DNA of 64,000 nucleotides from Liolophura sinensis (GCF_032854445.1 NC_088302.1:57886237-57950236), one strand, 5' to 3'. Shown: positions 10,821 to 23,729, counted from the stretch's first letter. A program made the numbers and translations. The notes: generated from the letters alone by a model not told the origin.

Positions 10821-11375
10821 GTCTATATGATTATACGTATAAACCTTCATTCTATTTCGCTCACAGCCATATGGTTAGCTCCGCTTAAAAAAAGCTCGAG
10901 ATTAGCCAAAATTTAATTAACAAGGCGTTTCAAACTGATGTGCACCGAGTGGCATAGCACGCAATCTAGATTAGATCAGTTATTTGAGCATGCACGTCAC
11001 GCGTATAACCGCTTATTTATTTCAATTTGAGGGGAGTAAAATAATGACATACACTTCGAACGCCTGTAGAAATACTGCAGGAAACACCTCGTTGTCACTG
11101 TTTGTTTGCGTGGGTTGTAATGTCGTTCCACCACATAAGGAGGGTGTCTTTTTGTAGCAGGTCGTTCTCAAAGTATGCAGGCATATCAAGTAAGAATGCT
11201 GCATCACTGCAATCCCATGCGGGAGACACAAGACGCTCCACTTAGTCACAGTTTTCTAACATTCCACCAAGAAATGCTCATCAGGTATATCCTGCGTCAA
11301 GCTGAGCTCCAAGCAAAATCGTCAATGTCAAATCTTAGAGTTAAACTTGGTTTTACTAAGGATGGACCGTGATGC
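10821..11375. other. No gene recognised
   Basis: Unique sequence with short overlapping frames on both strands (11022-11372) and no protein, RNA or repeat signature I can support. Confidence 0.4.
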
Positions 11376-11650
11376 CATATGACAGACGGCTATGGTAGTC
11401 TAATGGTTAAAACGTCCTCCTCTAAGTGGGTAAATCCGAGATCAAAGCCGGGTCGGGTGATACCAAAGACTTTAAAAATAGTACGCGATGCTTATCGCTC
11501 AGATCCGAGAGGTTACCGGTACAGCAAGGAAACTAGAGTGTTTGGCTCGTTAACGTTACTGGGTGGTGTGTCATGTCTGGTGTCTTTCGGCATGACAATT
11601 TAATGGCGACAGCGATTTGGCGGCATGGACTCGCCCTGTCACAAGAAGAC
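11376..11650 (+). mobile_element. Second SINE type, tRNA-like head
   Basis: GGCTATGGTAGTCTAATGGT resembles a tRNA A-box region. About 40 bp later CCGAGATCAAAGCC resembles a weakened B box. A non-tRNA body with balanced base composition follows. The sequence differs from the main SINE family of the window. A tail and target duplication are not clear, so this is a tentative call. Confidence 0.4.
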
Positions 11651-12558
11651 ATGGTCTGACTTTTCGTCGTCAAATGACTTAATGACTGAAATTTTGTGAT
11701 GTTCGACGTGAAAACCCCAAGCATACATGACATACATACCACAAGACTGTGTATGTGTACGAAGAAATTGTTCGTATTTTCTAAAAAAACAAAACAAATT
11801 CAGACAAAAAAAACCTACTTATTTTGGTGCTATTATGAAAAGGTGGATGTGTTATGGAAATGTGCCAGGTTGTGCAGTCTTCACTGAAGCCACAGACTTG
11901 TGTCTCTGTACACCAATACCGATAACATCTATACGTATTCAGTTGAAAAGGTTTGACTAGGGCATGTGCACTTTCTAATTTTCCCACATTGCCATTGCGT
12001 TGCCTTATACTAATATAAAAGTTGCGTATTTGGTTCAAATGTATAATTGTGTGGGCATTCCGGTGCATACATTGTATATAGGCCTATGTATACATGGGAA
12101 TGTTTTGAAAGCCACAATGTAGTGACTAATCCAGGTCGTCATGCAGCGATGGCAGATATCGGTCCATGCACACGTTATGCACACGTATACGTCATGAGGA
12201 CGTGGGTAAGTCGTACCACCACCTCGCTGTGTGAACACTGAAGTGGGTAAGGTGAATATAAATATATAAAGGCCCAACAAAGGTGAGTAAATAGACTGAC
12301 CCAGACTAACTACCTGTGAATGCAGCGATTACCTGCCAGTCACAAACCAGTTGCAGTTTGAAGGTATATCTATTAAACAGTGGCCTGGCCCGGAAAAAAG
12401 GACTGGGTGGGTCCTATAGAAACACGGCGTCTTCGCTCAATAAAAGCCACACTGAAAACATTCATCCCGCATAAGGGCTCCCAGCCCGTTATTTTCACCT
12501 GTTCTATGACTGCCGGTTGAGAGAGGCTCTAATGGGGGACTCTGGCATTACTCCGGCA
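11651..12558. other. No gene recognised
   Basis: Short overlapping frames only. No conserved domain, RNA gene or element boundary is visible up to the Harbinger element. Confidence 0.4.
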
Positions 12559-12709
12559 TTAAGCTGAGATTCCATATACGCGGTATGCGGTTTGCGGTAT
12601 ACGGCACGCGGTACCCGGATACGGCATGCGGTATGCGCTTTCTCTGATTCCATTTATGCGGTAACCTATGCGTTTTCTTTCATTCATGGTGCGTTTTTAT
12701 CAGAGCAAA

Positions 12710-13230
12710 CATGTCGCATTCCTCCATTTCACGACGTGTGGCTTTAGAGCAAGATTCGTTCAAGTCCAGCTCATGCTGGCTTCCTCTCCGGCCGGAAGTG
12801 GGAAGGTCTGCCAGCAACCTGCGGATGGTCGTGGGTTTCCGCCGGGCTCTGCCCGGTTTCCACCCACCATAATGCTGGCCGCCGTCGTATAAGTGAAATA
12901 CTCTTGAGTACGGCGTAAAACACCAAACAAATAAATAAATAAATAAATAAATTAGAGCAAGATTCAGACCTTGCCATAATAGCAATGTCATATAAGTTGT
13001 TGCAACTAAAGAAGCGTAAAAAGAGAAAACACCGATGGTGGGTCCACAGTATTTTGCGGCAAAGAGCTCAGCAGGGAGCTTTCCATAACTAGGTCTCGGA
13101 ATTGCAGCTGGATGGAGAAACATTCCAACAGTACTTTCGTCTAACCAGAGAACAATTTAAACAAGTTCTGACCACGTGTCGGGGAAACACCCCACCAGTG
13201 ACGTCATTTCTTGGGATACCCTGTCCGGTT
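12710..13230 (+). pseudogene. Harbinger transposase N-terminal remnant
   Basis: The frame starts MSHSSISRRVALEQDS at 12710, is cut by the SINE at 12758-12951, and resumes in the same frame at 12966 through KRKKRKHRWWVHSILRQRA and GAFHN. An in-frame TAG follows, then SELQLDGETFQQYFRLTREQF. The basic RRWW-type stretch followed by GxFHN and a F..Y.R...E.F helix is the usual N-terminal region of HARBI1-like nucleases. The DDE catalytic domain is deleted. The break comes from the SINE, one nonsense codon and the internal deletion. Confidence 0.7.
12758..12951 (+). mobile_element. SINE inside the Harbinger element
   Basis: Begins at the B-box region (GTTCAAGTCCAGCTCATGCT), carries the full 3' body and ends in six AAAT units. 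A 14-bp target duplication, TTAGAGCAAGATTC, lies at 12744-12757 and 12952-12965. It therefore inserted after the Harbinger element had settled here. Confidence 0.93.
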
Positions 13231-13421
13231 TTGAAAACGCATACCGCACCAATCGCTACATGGTGCGATTGATTTTGCCGTATACGTTTCCGCATGAAAA
13301 AACGGATCCGCGACCGTACCTATGGAATCATTGCAACTTATTTTAACTATTTCGATTTTTTGCCGCGTACCGCATACCGCGTACCGTATACCGCTACCGC
13401 ATGTTAGGAATCTCAGCTTTA

Positions 13422-13761
13422 AGCTGTGAAGACAGGTTGTCCCGTGGCAGGTAAGCGCAGTCTCTGAGTACTGTGCGTCCGTAGACAGTCTGTGCAAATT
13501 TGTCCTGAAGCAATGAACACGAGCTTTGTCCGCTACTGCCGGACCTATCAGTGTTGAACGCCCCACTGCCTAAGGGTCAAACACAAATGTCAGCGCTGAA
13601 ACACACAATTTTCGGTGTAAGTGATGACACACAATTAACTCGAACACCCCTTACCCTACGGCCATAACAGCTCCACTTCAACCATTTAGGTACAAAAATA
13701 CACACATTATCATTCTATAATGATATAGGTTTTACTTATTCCTGTTTGGCCTAAGAATGCG
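13422..13761. other. No gene recognised
   Basis: Unique spacer between the Harbinger element and the 22-bp array, with no supported feature. Confidence 0.4.
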
Positions 13762-14138
13762 TCTTACATGTACTTTGCGTCTTACACGTACTTTTATCAC
13801 GTCTTAGATGTACTTATATCCCGTTTTACATGTACTTTTGTCACGTCTTAGATGTACTTTTACCACGTCCTACATGTACTTTGCGTCTTACAAGTCCTTT
13901 TACCACGTTTTACATGTACTTTTACCACGTCTTACATGTACTTTGCGTCTTACATGTGCTTTTACCACGTCTTACATGTGCTTTTACCATGTCTTACATG
14001 TGCTTTTACCACGTCTTACATGTACTTTTAGCACGTCTTACACGTACGTTGCGTCTTACATGTACTTTTACCACGTCTTACATGTACTTAACGTCTTAGA
14101 CTACATGTACTTTTACCACGTCTTACGTGTACTTTTAC
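13762..14138. repeat. 22-bp/18-bp tandem repeat
   Basis: CACGTCTTACATGTACTTTT plus AC (22 bp) alternates irregularly with a shortened 18-bp variant, GCGTCTTACATGTACTTT. The Met-Tyr-Phe-rich frames it produces are not genes. Confidence 0.9.
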
Positions 14139-15194
14139 CAGAAAAAGACTAAAATCACATTTGCTGAATGCGGCAGTATTGAGAGGAACAAAGCCAGAGG
14201 TAAGACGCTGCCACAGAAGTTCACGTCAACAGTAATGTTTACTGATAGCACATGCTAATATACAGTTAACCGTAGAACTTGTGATACGGTATTTTTGGAA
14301 GTCGCTGACCAGGTAATCACGTGTTCTTTGGACATTGCACTGAGCCCTGGACCAAAGTCATTGCGTGTTAGTCCTAGGTCTTCGACCTGTCGATTATCCT
14401 CGTTTGGCAGATTTTTCTAAAGGCTCCACGTTCCCTACCATGATAATATTGGTGAGATATTGCTAAGAACGACTCTGAACCCGATTATGGTGGCGGTGGT
14501 ACGCTGATTCGAACTGCTGCCACAACCTTGTCTATACACCCATGCAGCCGGCTAACCACAAGTACACATAGCTGTGCTCATCCATATTTCACCAATTGTG
14601 TACAGCCTATGTATACAAGTTTACATCACCCTTAGAATGACAATACATTAATGCACGACTGCACATATACAAACTATGTACATATATAAGACCTTTATTC
14701 AGTGGATAGTCTAAAGTTTGCAGCATTCACTGGCTCAACCGTGGGACTCCGTTAGTTTTCTATTCAACTGTTGGAATGTAACACGCTATTCAGATCTATA
14801 ATGTATATGGTGTAATGAAGTGACCGAGTTCTTTTCAATAGCGAGGACACATCGGTTGTGAGTTCAATCCCGAGCTTTGCCAAAAACTTGGTTGATTTGG
14901 TGACAGTAAGTCACACGTGAGAAAGTTCCTTAATAACTTGACACAGGTGAATGGTTTACCTCGTAAAGCACTAGCGTTTCTTTCGCACATAAATCTGAGT
15001 GACCGCCATCGTAAAATTTAAAAAGTTTTGAGTATGGAGTTATACAGTTTACACGCTGTGCCGGGGCTTGAGACATCACGCAAGCAAGCGAGATTTAGGC
15101 TACACTTCTGAGCGATTGGCCATTTCTGAGCATTTCCGGTGTGTAACCAACCCATTTGGACTTCAAAAGACTATCAGACGTGTCCAGAACGCCA
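14139..15194. other. No gene; possible tRNA-derived SINE scraps
   Basis: On the minus strand about 14510-14565 reads GTGGTTAGCCGGCTGCATGG and later CAGTTCGAATCA. On the plus strand about 14860-14880 reads GTTGTGAGTTCAATCCCGAG. Both look like box B regions of tRNA-derived elements, but neither has a definable boundary. Nothing else is recognised. Confidence 0.35.
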
Positions 15195-15860
15195 TTGTTT
15201 ACAATGTAGAAGGGTGTCCAGCTTGCCGACAATGTGTTCCAGAGAGCCCTCGTTTTACAGATGTACAACGGTGTCCATTTGCCAAATGAATGTGTTTCAG
15301 ATTCTTTGTTTTACAAATGTACATCATTGTCCAGTTTCCGGACTAAATGTGTTCCAGACGGTGTCCAGACTCCTGACTAAATGTGTTCAAGGAAGCCCTT
15401 GTTTTACAAAGGTAGGCCTACAACGGTGCCCAGCTTGTCGGCTAAATGTGTTCCAGAAAGCCCCTGTTGTACAATGCACAACGGTGTCCAGCCTCCAGAT
15501 TAAATGTGTTCCAGAAAATTCGTGTTTTACATATGTACATCGGTGTCCAGCTTGTCGGCTAAATATGTACCAGAAAGCCCTTGTTTTACAAATGTACCGC
15601 GGTGTTCAGCCTTTGGACTAAATGTGTGCCAGAAAGCCCGTGTTTTACTAATGTACATCGGTGTCCAGCCTTTGGACTAAATGTGTTCCAGAAAGCCCGT
15701 GTTTTACTAATGTACATCGGTGTCCAGCCTTTGGACTAAATGTGTGCCAGAAAGCCCGTGTTTTACTAATGTACAACGGCGTCCTGCCTTTGGACTAAAT
15801 GTGTTCCAGAAAGCCCATGTTTTACAAATGTATATCGGTGTCCAGTCTTTGGACTATGCT
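15195..15860. repeat. 59-bp minisatellite, about 11 copies
   Basis: The unit is GGTGTCCAGCCTTTGGACTA then AATGTGTTCCAGAAAGCCCGTGTTTTACTAATGTACATC, with a 59-bp period. It is more degenerate at the left than at the right. Confidence 0.9.
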
Positions 15861-18507
15861 GTGCTTACTTATCAGCAGCGCAAGACGTCTGTACTTAACT
15901 ACCTCTTCAGGCTGATAAGTCATGTTACAATAGTAATCATATAATAGCTTATATCAAACGTACACAAGGTCATGCGCACTTCGGGTAAATGTCACTTCGT
16001 GCCTACACCAAGCGATCGGCCCAGTGACATTTACATATCATAATAACCACTAACAGACTACATGATCGAGTTCAGCTGACCTACGTAACACGCCTGACAT
16101 GTCTGTATATAGCAGATGTTATCATCCTTGTTAACGCACAAGTACATAAATGAATCCGGGGTTTTCCGCGTGGCCTACAGGGCTTTTATCACAAGGAATA
16201 GGTTTAACGAAAATATCAACTTGCAGGTGGCTGAAATTTGTCACATCATGTAATATGTAACGTCGATGATGTGCCTAACACGGATTTAATTAGGATGCGA
16301 TGTTGTTTTCGCTGGGTGCCTTACATGTACATATTGACACGCTCTGATCATTCCGAAAATAAAATTAAATGCTCTAACAATGATTTCCCGCCACATCTAT
16401 AATGTATTGGTGAAACAGAGTCGTGATGCGAGTACTCGCTCATAGCGCATATATTGCATGAGAAAAAGGCATAGGTAGCCTACAGTCTAATTTCAAGTGA
16501 CTCTGTTGTCAGGAACTATGTGTCTCTGCGTCAACAGTTCCGGTACTGGTATATACAGATTGTTTATATCTTTTTTTCATAAAATTGCTTGTGTTTTTGG
16601 CTGCTGCACAATTCATGTTGTGTTGAGCACCATTATATACGTGTGTAGTTTTTGTGAGGAGTAGTGTTGAGCAAGTGGTGGGTGTGTTGTTGTTGTAGGT
16701 TACATCTGGGATTAACATGGCAGTTATATTAGTACATAAAGATTTTCTTTTCATGTGATTGTATTTTTCATCCATTGTCTTTTAACGTGATAAACCTGTC
16801 ATCTTTCACTGAAACAATATGTATATATCGGTAAGCTTTACCACCATGTGCAGCTTGCACTTTTCTCCATAACATATAGAAAATTCAAGCCTACATGTGT
16901 CCATTTACGGTAGTGTTACCGTGCGCTTGTGTCAATGCTACCAGTGCTACCTTAGCAATTGTCACCAATAATCATGCTGGACTCTAGAATAGTGGGTATG
17001 GTATAGGAATATTACAAGCTAATAAATCCACACCAGATATCTCTGTAAAATAGGAAAATATTTACCAACAGTAAACAATTTTACAGTTTGTTACCGGTAA
17101 GTTACATCTGATAATTTCAATTAGTAATAGTGACCAGAAGTTGGTTAACTGCTAATGCTGGTAACCGCTTTGGTACATGTATATGGCATAATTTCAATGA
17201 TTACAAAATTCATTGCTTACATCTTGTTTGTATTGACTGTATTAACGCATACATTGTGTTGCAAGTTTTTAACATTTTTAACATATTCCTTCATCTCTTC
17301 AGGGTTGGCCCCGGCATCTTTCACCGGTAATTTGAGTTCAGCTCAAGCATACGCAGCACGTTTCAACCAGTGATGTGCTGGAGCAAAGAAGGTGCTGTCG
17401 CAAATTTCATTATCCGTGTTAAGTGTGCACCTCTGACGATAATCACACTTGGATTTCAGTAGGAACACGACTTGTGATTGAAGATCTGTGCTTGGTATGA
17501 GACGAGATTTCAGTGATTGACCTAGATAAGACTCACCTGTAACTAAGTCGAACTACATGCACATGTAGTGTTCAATTCAGCAAAGCGCTCTTCTGCAGCC
17601 AAGCGAACGTGACGTTGGATTTGTGAAGGTGGACAAGTGGTGAGGTGTTTTCCTGGACAATATCTGTGAGTTGTGTGTTTCTGAAATTTCTCTGAACACA
17701 CACTGAGACAGGCATTGCGCACAAAATACATGTAGGCCTACATCATTACCACATGTTTACTGCATGTAGTGGTGCACAGACTAGACTGGTATCCCTCGTT
17801 ATGATCGTTGTTTCTATAGTAGCATGATTCCCTGTTTATTTATTACTTTTGCATCATTAAAAGTTTCAGTCATGATAAAATTTGGTCAGTTTTTCTTTTC
17901 TTGTTGCATTAATTATTACGCTATTATATGAAAAGAGAAAACTCACAGGAAAAACAACCCTGTGATTGCACACTGGATGGAGTAGTGGTGTACGATTCAG
18001 GGGGAATGGTTTTAGGCCTTGTGAGAGATCTGTTTGTTTGTTACGGTTTAACATCATATTCAACATTACTTCAATTATTTTACAGACCTTCCTTAAATAC
18101 TGGTGTGAATGAAGACAATTAATTCCACAGTAACGAACTAAGCATCTTCTCTTTATGCATGTTTAGATGATGACATGTTAAGAAACCAGAAGTAGGTAAC
18201 GTGTGGAGGCGTGCAGTTGCTTTGTGCATAGGTATCAAAGATGTTTAGCATACCATGTGTTTCAGGGGTAACCATTGTTTAGGATTTCCGGACTAAAATA
18301 TTTTGTGCCCTCCACAGTTCATCATAAACACCTTTTCTCATTGCATGTTTGGCAAACCATGTGCTTAAAAAGTGAAAGCAACAATGTGTGGAGATTTGTG
18401 TTTAGACCCTAAACACATATCTTAGAGTATGGTCGCGAAGTGCAAATGTTTGCAGGATTTTTTTGATTGAAGTTTTGTGCCGCATCAGACTTCTGGTAGC
18501 ACGGAAG
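15861..18507. other. No gene recognised
   Basis: AT-rich unique sequence. Several short frames (16509-16775, 17130-17373, 17543-17731, 17866-18122) show no conserved motif, and opposite-strand frames overlap. I see no repeat array or RNA gene. Confidence 0.4.
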
Positions 18508-18716
18508 CATATTTCACTTATACGACTGCGGCCAGCATTATGGTGAGAGGCAGCCCGGCAGAGTCTGGGGAAGACCCACGATTATCCACAGGTTGGTGGC
18601 AAACATTCCCATGTATGACCGGTGACGAAGCCAGCATGAGCTGGACTTGAACTCATAGCGACCTCAATGGGAAGATGCTCAGGAGTCATTCTTCTGCGCT
18701 AGCAAGCTGAGCACTT
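18508..18716 (-). mobile_element. Degenerate near-full-length SINE
   Basis: Minus-orientation copy from ATATTTCACTTATACGACTG (3' body) through GCATGAGCTGGACTTGAACT (complement of box B) to a decayed tRNA-like head near 18716. The AAAT tail is lost. Substitutions throughout suggest an older copy. Confidence 0.8.
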
Positions 18717-20264
18717 GTCAGGTGTAGATTTACTTCAGTTACTCGTAACTTGGTGTATATAGTAATGTCTGCTTCAGCGTATTATAGCTAGTCGACCCTC
18801 CAATCGCCACAGCTGATGTTTTAGTCGCATAGATGTTATTTGATGTTTGCAGCTGCCGTGGCACAGGTTAAGTCATCTTGACACGATGCGATTTGTCTCC
18901 ACTCCCAGCCCTCATAGCAGCGAGCATATTGGCGTTTTTTTCATAAAAATATAGGAAAAATATAATAACTCTTTCCTAAAAACAAAGGAAAAAATATGAA
19001 GCAAAACTCCGTACATTGGGTTTCATGGGTAAGCAAAACCCGTAAAGCACCAAACTTTGAGCTTAATTACCCACGTGTGACATATACATGTATGCACAGC
19101 GGGTAGTTGGGCGTGGCCTTCCACAAAAGTTAACTTAGGTGTTTTAACCGTTACTGCTTATTGTCCTTCTATGAACACTGACAGTGTGAGGGTCCACAAA
19201 TTCCCGCCCTTGTCCAGAATTGAACAAGCTGGATGAGGTAAGGCTATCTTACATCAACACCACCAACGTGACCAGCATTATAACCACTTGAATCCGTCTT
19301 GACTTATACGGATCTGTCTCGAAATGACCGCGGTTAACATTTTACTGATTTGTCATCAACAAAAGGACTGATCTGGTACATGGCCAAAGTCCTCTCTCGA
19401 TTGGGACATATGGCCACAAATCGTCATTAAGATCATATTGTTATACCAGTAAGGTATCACAAAACCTGTATTGCATGTCGGTAACTTACTGGAAACAAGC
19501 CTTCCCACAGAGCTCGTATGTAGGAAACACGTGTAAAACTTCATCGGAATATATACAGATCGTGAAGTCAGGAATTTGGTAATTTATAGTAATTTCACGC
19601 ACGCGCAGGGCATAGGCGATGAAACACTCCTATGTGTTATTGTGTTTTAGGTCTTACGACAAAACTCGTGGTATGACGTTACCTATATGCCTGTATTTTT
19701 ACAGGTGAGCTAAATAGACATTAGATATGGTAGAACAGCTACCAAACAGTTTGCCTGAAAGAGGCTCTTGAATGCAAATCTTTATAGATACCACTTCAAC
19801 ATTTAGGGTAAGAGAACAGATCACTTATAGATATAAGAATAAACGGTCATATATATGAAACCGTGTACAAAATGCAAATAACGATTTATAACAATTATAT
19901 AATTGTTATAAATCTGAACTAAACACGAGTAATCATGCACACGTGGTACTTCTATAGCTGTGTTTAATATGGACATATATCTGTGTCGTAGCTACTAAGA
20001 ATATATCATGTTACTGTTTTACACCATGTTTAAAATGGCCCCAGATACTGGTACCTATCAAAGAACCTCAATGATCTTTATACATTTTATCAATCGTACA
20101 GAAAATTTAATGCAATCATGAAAGTGATATTCAGAGTGTGCTGGAATTGTCCTTTCAAAAGAAACTTTTCTTTAACTTTAAAGAAGGTCTCCTCCTTTGA
20201 ATGTTATATAATACTAACATTTTATCAGTTTAGTAATGAACAGATACTAACGATGGAATTACAG
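18717..20264. other. No gene recognised
   Basis: AT-rich unique sequence. One minus-strand frame at 19356-19544 has no known motif. Confidence 0.4.
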
Positions 20265-20464
20265 TTTATTTAATTGATTGGTGTTTTACGCCGTACTGCG
20301 GCGGCCAGCAAGCTCGAGGGAAACTTGCGACCATTCAAATGTTGCAGGCAGACCTTCCCACGTATGGCCGGAGAGGAAGCATGAGGTCGGCTTAAACTTA
20401 CAGCGACCCCACTGGTGACAGGCTCCTGGGCCATTAAGCCGCACCGACACTACGCCACGGAGGC
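20265..20464 (-). mobile_element. SINE, minus orientation
   Basis: Starts with the tail complement TTTATTTAATTGATTGGTGT, passes through GTTTTACGCCGTACT and CGTATGGCCGGAGAGGAAGC, and ends in the tRNA-like head complement CTACGCCACGGAGGCAC. The centre has small deletions and no clear target duplication is seen. Confidence 0.85.
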
Positions 20465-21660
20465 ACGTCCCTCTTACAACTTTCGTTGTGACTTACATGA
20501 CATGTACGGAAAACGTAAGCTCAGTGCAGGATTTTGCCGAATATAGAACACACATTACCAATTAAGTCCATAATTTGGTAAATGACTCTAATTAGCAGGC
20601 ACGTATGGTATCGTCGATGAATCGTCATTCTTGGTATTACACATGCCGTATTTTTTTCAGATACCGTTAAATTTAATTTAACATTTATTCTAATACAAAA
20701 AAGATTATCCCCCTCATGCTATTGTGTTTTACAAATATGTGTATGCAAAAGTTTATCTCAACACATGGGCTTTTGAGATACCACATTTAACATTTAGAAT
20801 GTACACTGAATAGACCGAACATTTAATGCTGGATATGAAATATACCTTCTTTAAATGTTAGAAACTCTTAATGCGAGATAAGATTATAGAATAGTGAAAA
20901 TATTCCAGTCATTGGCTGTTATGTGACAAAGGTACCATCAAGTATGTACTGTGTGCAAGCAAACTATACACAAACTATATCAAAGCAGTGAAGAGGTAGA
21001 TACTGAGAGCTGGTGTTTTTGGTGGCAAAAATACAGGAAATTTAGGAAGTTTTCAGGAAACTCGGGAAAATTTAACAGAATCTAAAAAGCATAGGAAAGA
21101 TATAGGGACAGTCTGAGGCCGGCACTCATCGAATTCGACAAGTGGAGTAAAAATATTAATCTGTTCCGCGTTCAGACGAGGAATTTATAGAATAAAGATT
21201 ATCATAAATTACATATGTCCTAATTCAATTTGACTTGTGGAATTCGACCATTCAACTCTATAATCACACCGTGCGATAGGCGGCTTTATAAATGAAAGTT
21301 GCAGATGTTTTGATTTTCTAGATTATGTAATTTTCCAGAATTAAGTGTCAATGTTTATAGTATAGTACATTTAAAAACACAGGGTCACAGGCAGCGAGTC
21401 TGGTGTCTTTAAATACTACAAAGTCAAAGTCAACACTAAAATCTCCTTTAAGACCGTGGCACAAGATCTTGGTGGATATTCCAAGACAAAGAAACAAGTA
21501 ACATTAACTACGACTACGTGTAATCATTTTTTTCATTCCAATGGAAGGTTTTCGATTCTCTTTACCCCAGGAATGGTATCTTCACTTACTCTGTGGATTA
21601 GTTACTTTTAACATTTAATGTTTTTAAGTTGTCGTTATTGAAAAATGCGAAAGTGAGTAG
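20465..21660. other. No gene recognised
   Basis: AT-rich unique sequence without usable open frames. Confidence 0.45.
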
Positions 21661-22112
21661 TAAAGAAGGGGCAGAACGTGTTATATTGGAGTGGAGGGAT
21701 TGGGTGGGGGAAGTGTGTCGTTGAGTCCGCACTCCCCTCGGCGCATGAGCGTGACATCAGGGCATGCGCGTGATGTCACATGTCACACGTCACGCGAGGC
21801 GCGCCAACGGACCAATGAGCGTAGCTCCTTCGTCTTCATTTCGCGCCAAAACTGACCCATGGGTGAGCTCCATTTCTCGCCAAAACGTCGGTTTGTACAG
21901 TTGAGTTGAGCAGCTCCTTCAGTTCCATTTTCGCACCAAAACTGCCTAATGGGGTGACCCGCGCGGTTTTGGCGCCTGAATTACGTTGACGGGATAAAAA
22001 AGAAGATGTGTGAAGAGAATGAAGCTTATTCCGGCTATCCTCCCTGACTAGACAACACCAGGCCACGATCACCCAGAGAGCTCCTTGTATATTACTGACG
22101 CTACGCTGCCAT

Positions 22113-22480
22113 CATGGCTTACTGAGGCGGAGGAGGAGGAGGAGGAGAGGCAAAGTTTCCTTGTCGGACGTGTGCCAGGCGGTTTTCGTGGCGGGACAAC
22201 TGGCTCAGGCATGAGCAGGCACAGCACGCCGAGGGAGAGATGTCCCAGTTTACCTGCGACACGTGCGCAAGGCACTTTTCCCGGCGGGACGCGTGATTGC
22301 GTCATGAGAGGACGTACCACGTGGAGAGAGGAGCGAGGTTCACGTGCCCGACCTGCGGGCGGACGTTTCCCCGCCGGAGCCATTTGGTCCGGCACCTGCA
22401 GTTGCATGGGTAAAAGAAACACCGTACCCATGCGAAGGGTGTGACAACAATTTTTACCGGCTATGAACGTGCTGAACATG
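22113..22480 (+). pseudogene. C2H2 zinc-finger protein remnant
   Basis: In one frame an ATG at 22113 is followed within four codons by TGA, then a poly-Gly/Glu stretch and finger 1 (FPCRTCARRFSWRDNWLRHE, second His after QAQ). Finger 2 (FTCDTCARHFSRRDA) has a TGA at the position where finger 1 has Trp, then LRHERTYH. Finger 3 is FTCPTCGRTFPRRSHLVRH plus LQLH. A stop and a one-base shift precede the start of a fourth finger, PYPCEGCDNNF. The Cys and His ligands of fingers 1-3 are all retained. Membership of the Polinton-like relic is suggested by position and base composition, but it could be independent. Confidence 0.6.
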
Positions 22481-23176
22481 AAAGGTCCACACCCACCCAC
22501 ACACTGGTTGGTAAAAGTCGAACGGTTTGTACCACTCGGCTACACGGTGATGTCTCCGTCTCGTGGCGGATATGGTGAAGCTTGGATTCTGAAGGATGCT
22601 GAAAGTTGGATCCAGGTGCCACACCACACATCCCACGTCAGTGCCACCAGAATTCACCATTATCATCACGCCATATAGAGGAGGGAATACACGCCATCCT
22701 CACACCCGCGCCACGTTCACACAGTCGATAAAAAACAACGTTGCGCATCGACCAGGTCTTGCGTAAGGGGTGCGCCTTTCACAGCAGATGTGAAAATCCT
22801 TACTTCTGCTAGTAAAAAACGTTGGCCAGTTTTCGACCGAGCATTGAAACGTTTACTAGACTTCTACTGTTCTGCCCTGACTACAGCCCAAACTTCCGCC
22901 AAGCAAGCACGGGTTCTGCGGTGCGGTAGTGGTTGTTTTCACCTACATCATACTTGAGCAGGTGCACCCCTAGAGGTATTCGAGTACGAACATAGGCCGT
23001 CCTCGTTGGTGAGGCGATCAGTCACTGACCACCCACCCGAAATACCCGACGCCTCTCCACCTAGGGCTTATATCCGCACCATCCCCTCGCAAACAGCACG
23101 CGGACTTTATTTCCCCTAGAGGTGGGTTGGAGTACGCCAGGACGTGGTTCATACCATGCCACACGACACCTCACCT

Positions 23177-23180
<4 letters not shown>

Positions 23181-23221
<41 letters not shown>
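23181..23221. repeat. (CT)n microsatellite
   Basis: About 20 uninterrupted CT dinucleotides. Confidence 0.97.
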
Positions 23222-23223
<2 letters not shown>

Positions 23224-23479
23224 GGTGGCGAGAGCCGTTTTTTTTTCACCGTTGCAGATTGCCACATTGTTTTTTGTTAACCACAGACGACGGCCTGCTT
23301 AAACCTCACAGACACACGGGGGGAGCGATCTGAGTCTGCCATACACCCCACAACACACCCCGCAACACACCAGGTGGGCGAGCCTCGGTACCTCCATGTG
23401 AGAATGTTCTAAGTGACCTCCTCACCGGGGAGGCGCTGTGTTGCCACACTCTAGGATATTCTCAGGTTTCACCCTAGAG

Positions 23480-23725
23480 AAAACGAGACTAGGTTTAGTC
23501 GACTCTTACGACCAGCCCTAGCCGGCTAGGGTGCTATTCTTGTCTGACGCTGGCACACCCACAGCGGAATATAGCTAAATTAGTCGCCTCTTCCGACAAG
23601 CCCCTAATGAACTGAGGTGCTGTTCTAGTCTGACGCCGGCACACACACAGCGGACTATCCCCAAGAGTGCCCTAGCTTAGTTGCCTTTTACAACAAGCTG
23701 CCTAGACGGCTGGGGTGCTATTCTT
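23480..23725. repeat. Degenerate 80-97-bp tandem repeat, about 2.7 copies
   Basis: TTAGTCGACTCTTACGACCA near 23496, TTAGTCGCCTCTTCCGACAA near 23579 and TTAGTTGCCTTTTACAACAA near 23676 each begin a block. The blocks continue AGGTGCTATTCTTGTCTGAC and GGCACAC.CACAGCGGA. The spacing is uneven (82-97 bp). Confidence 0.75.
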
Positions 23726-23729
23726 GATG

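Larger units (their letters stand above)
12559..13421 (+). mobile_element. PIF/Harbinger element, internally deleted
   Basis: The element runs 12562-13418 and is flanked by TTA on both sides (12559-12561 and 13419-13421), the TWA target duplication expected of PIF/Harbinger. The termini are perfect 12-bp inverted repeats, AGCTGAGATTCC. Subterminal regions at both ends carry many GCGGTATGCGGT / ACCGCATACCGC words in inverted orientation. It holds only the N-terminal part of a transposase and a nested SINE, so it is non-autonomous. Confidence 0.88.

Noticed and set aside
10184-10850. Cys-rich 206-codon minus-strand frame
   Set aside because: Explained by the 57-bp minisatellite; a second frame is equally open.
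22113-22480. TGA codons in the zinc-finger frame read as selenocysteine
   Set aside because: They stand at Trp-like or Gly-leader positions, no SECIS element is evident, and a further frameshift follows.
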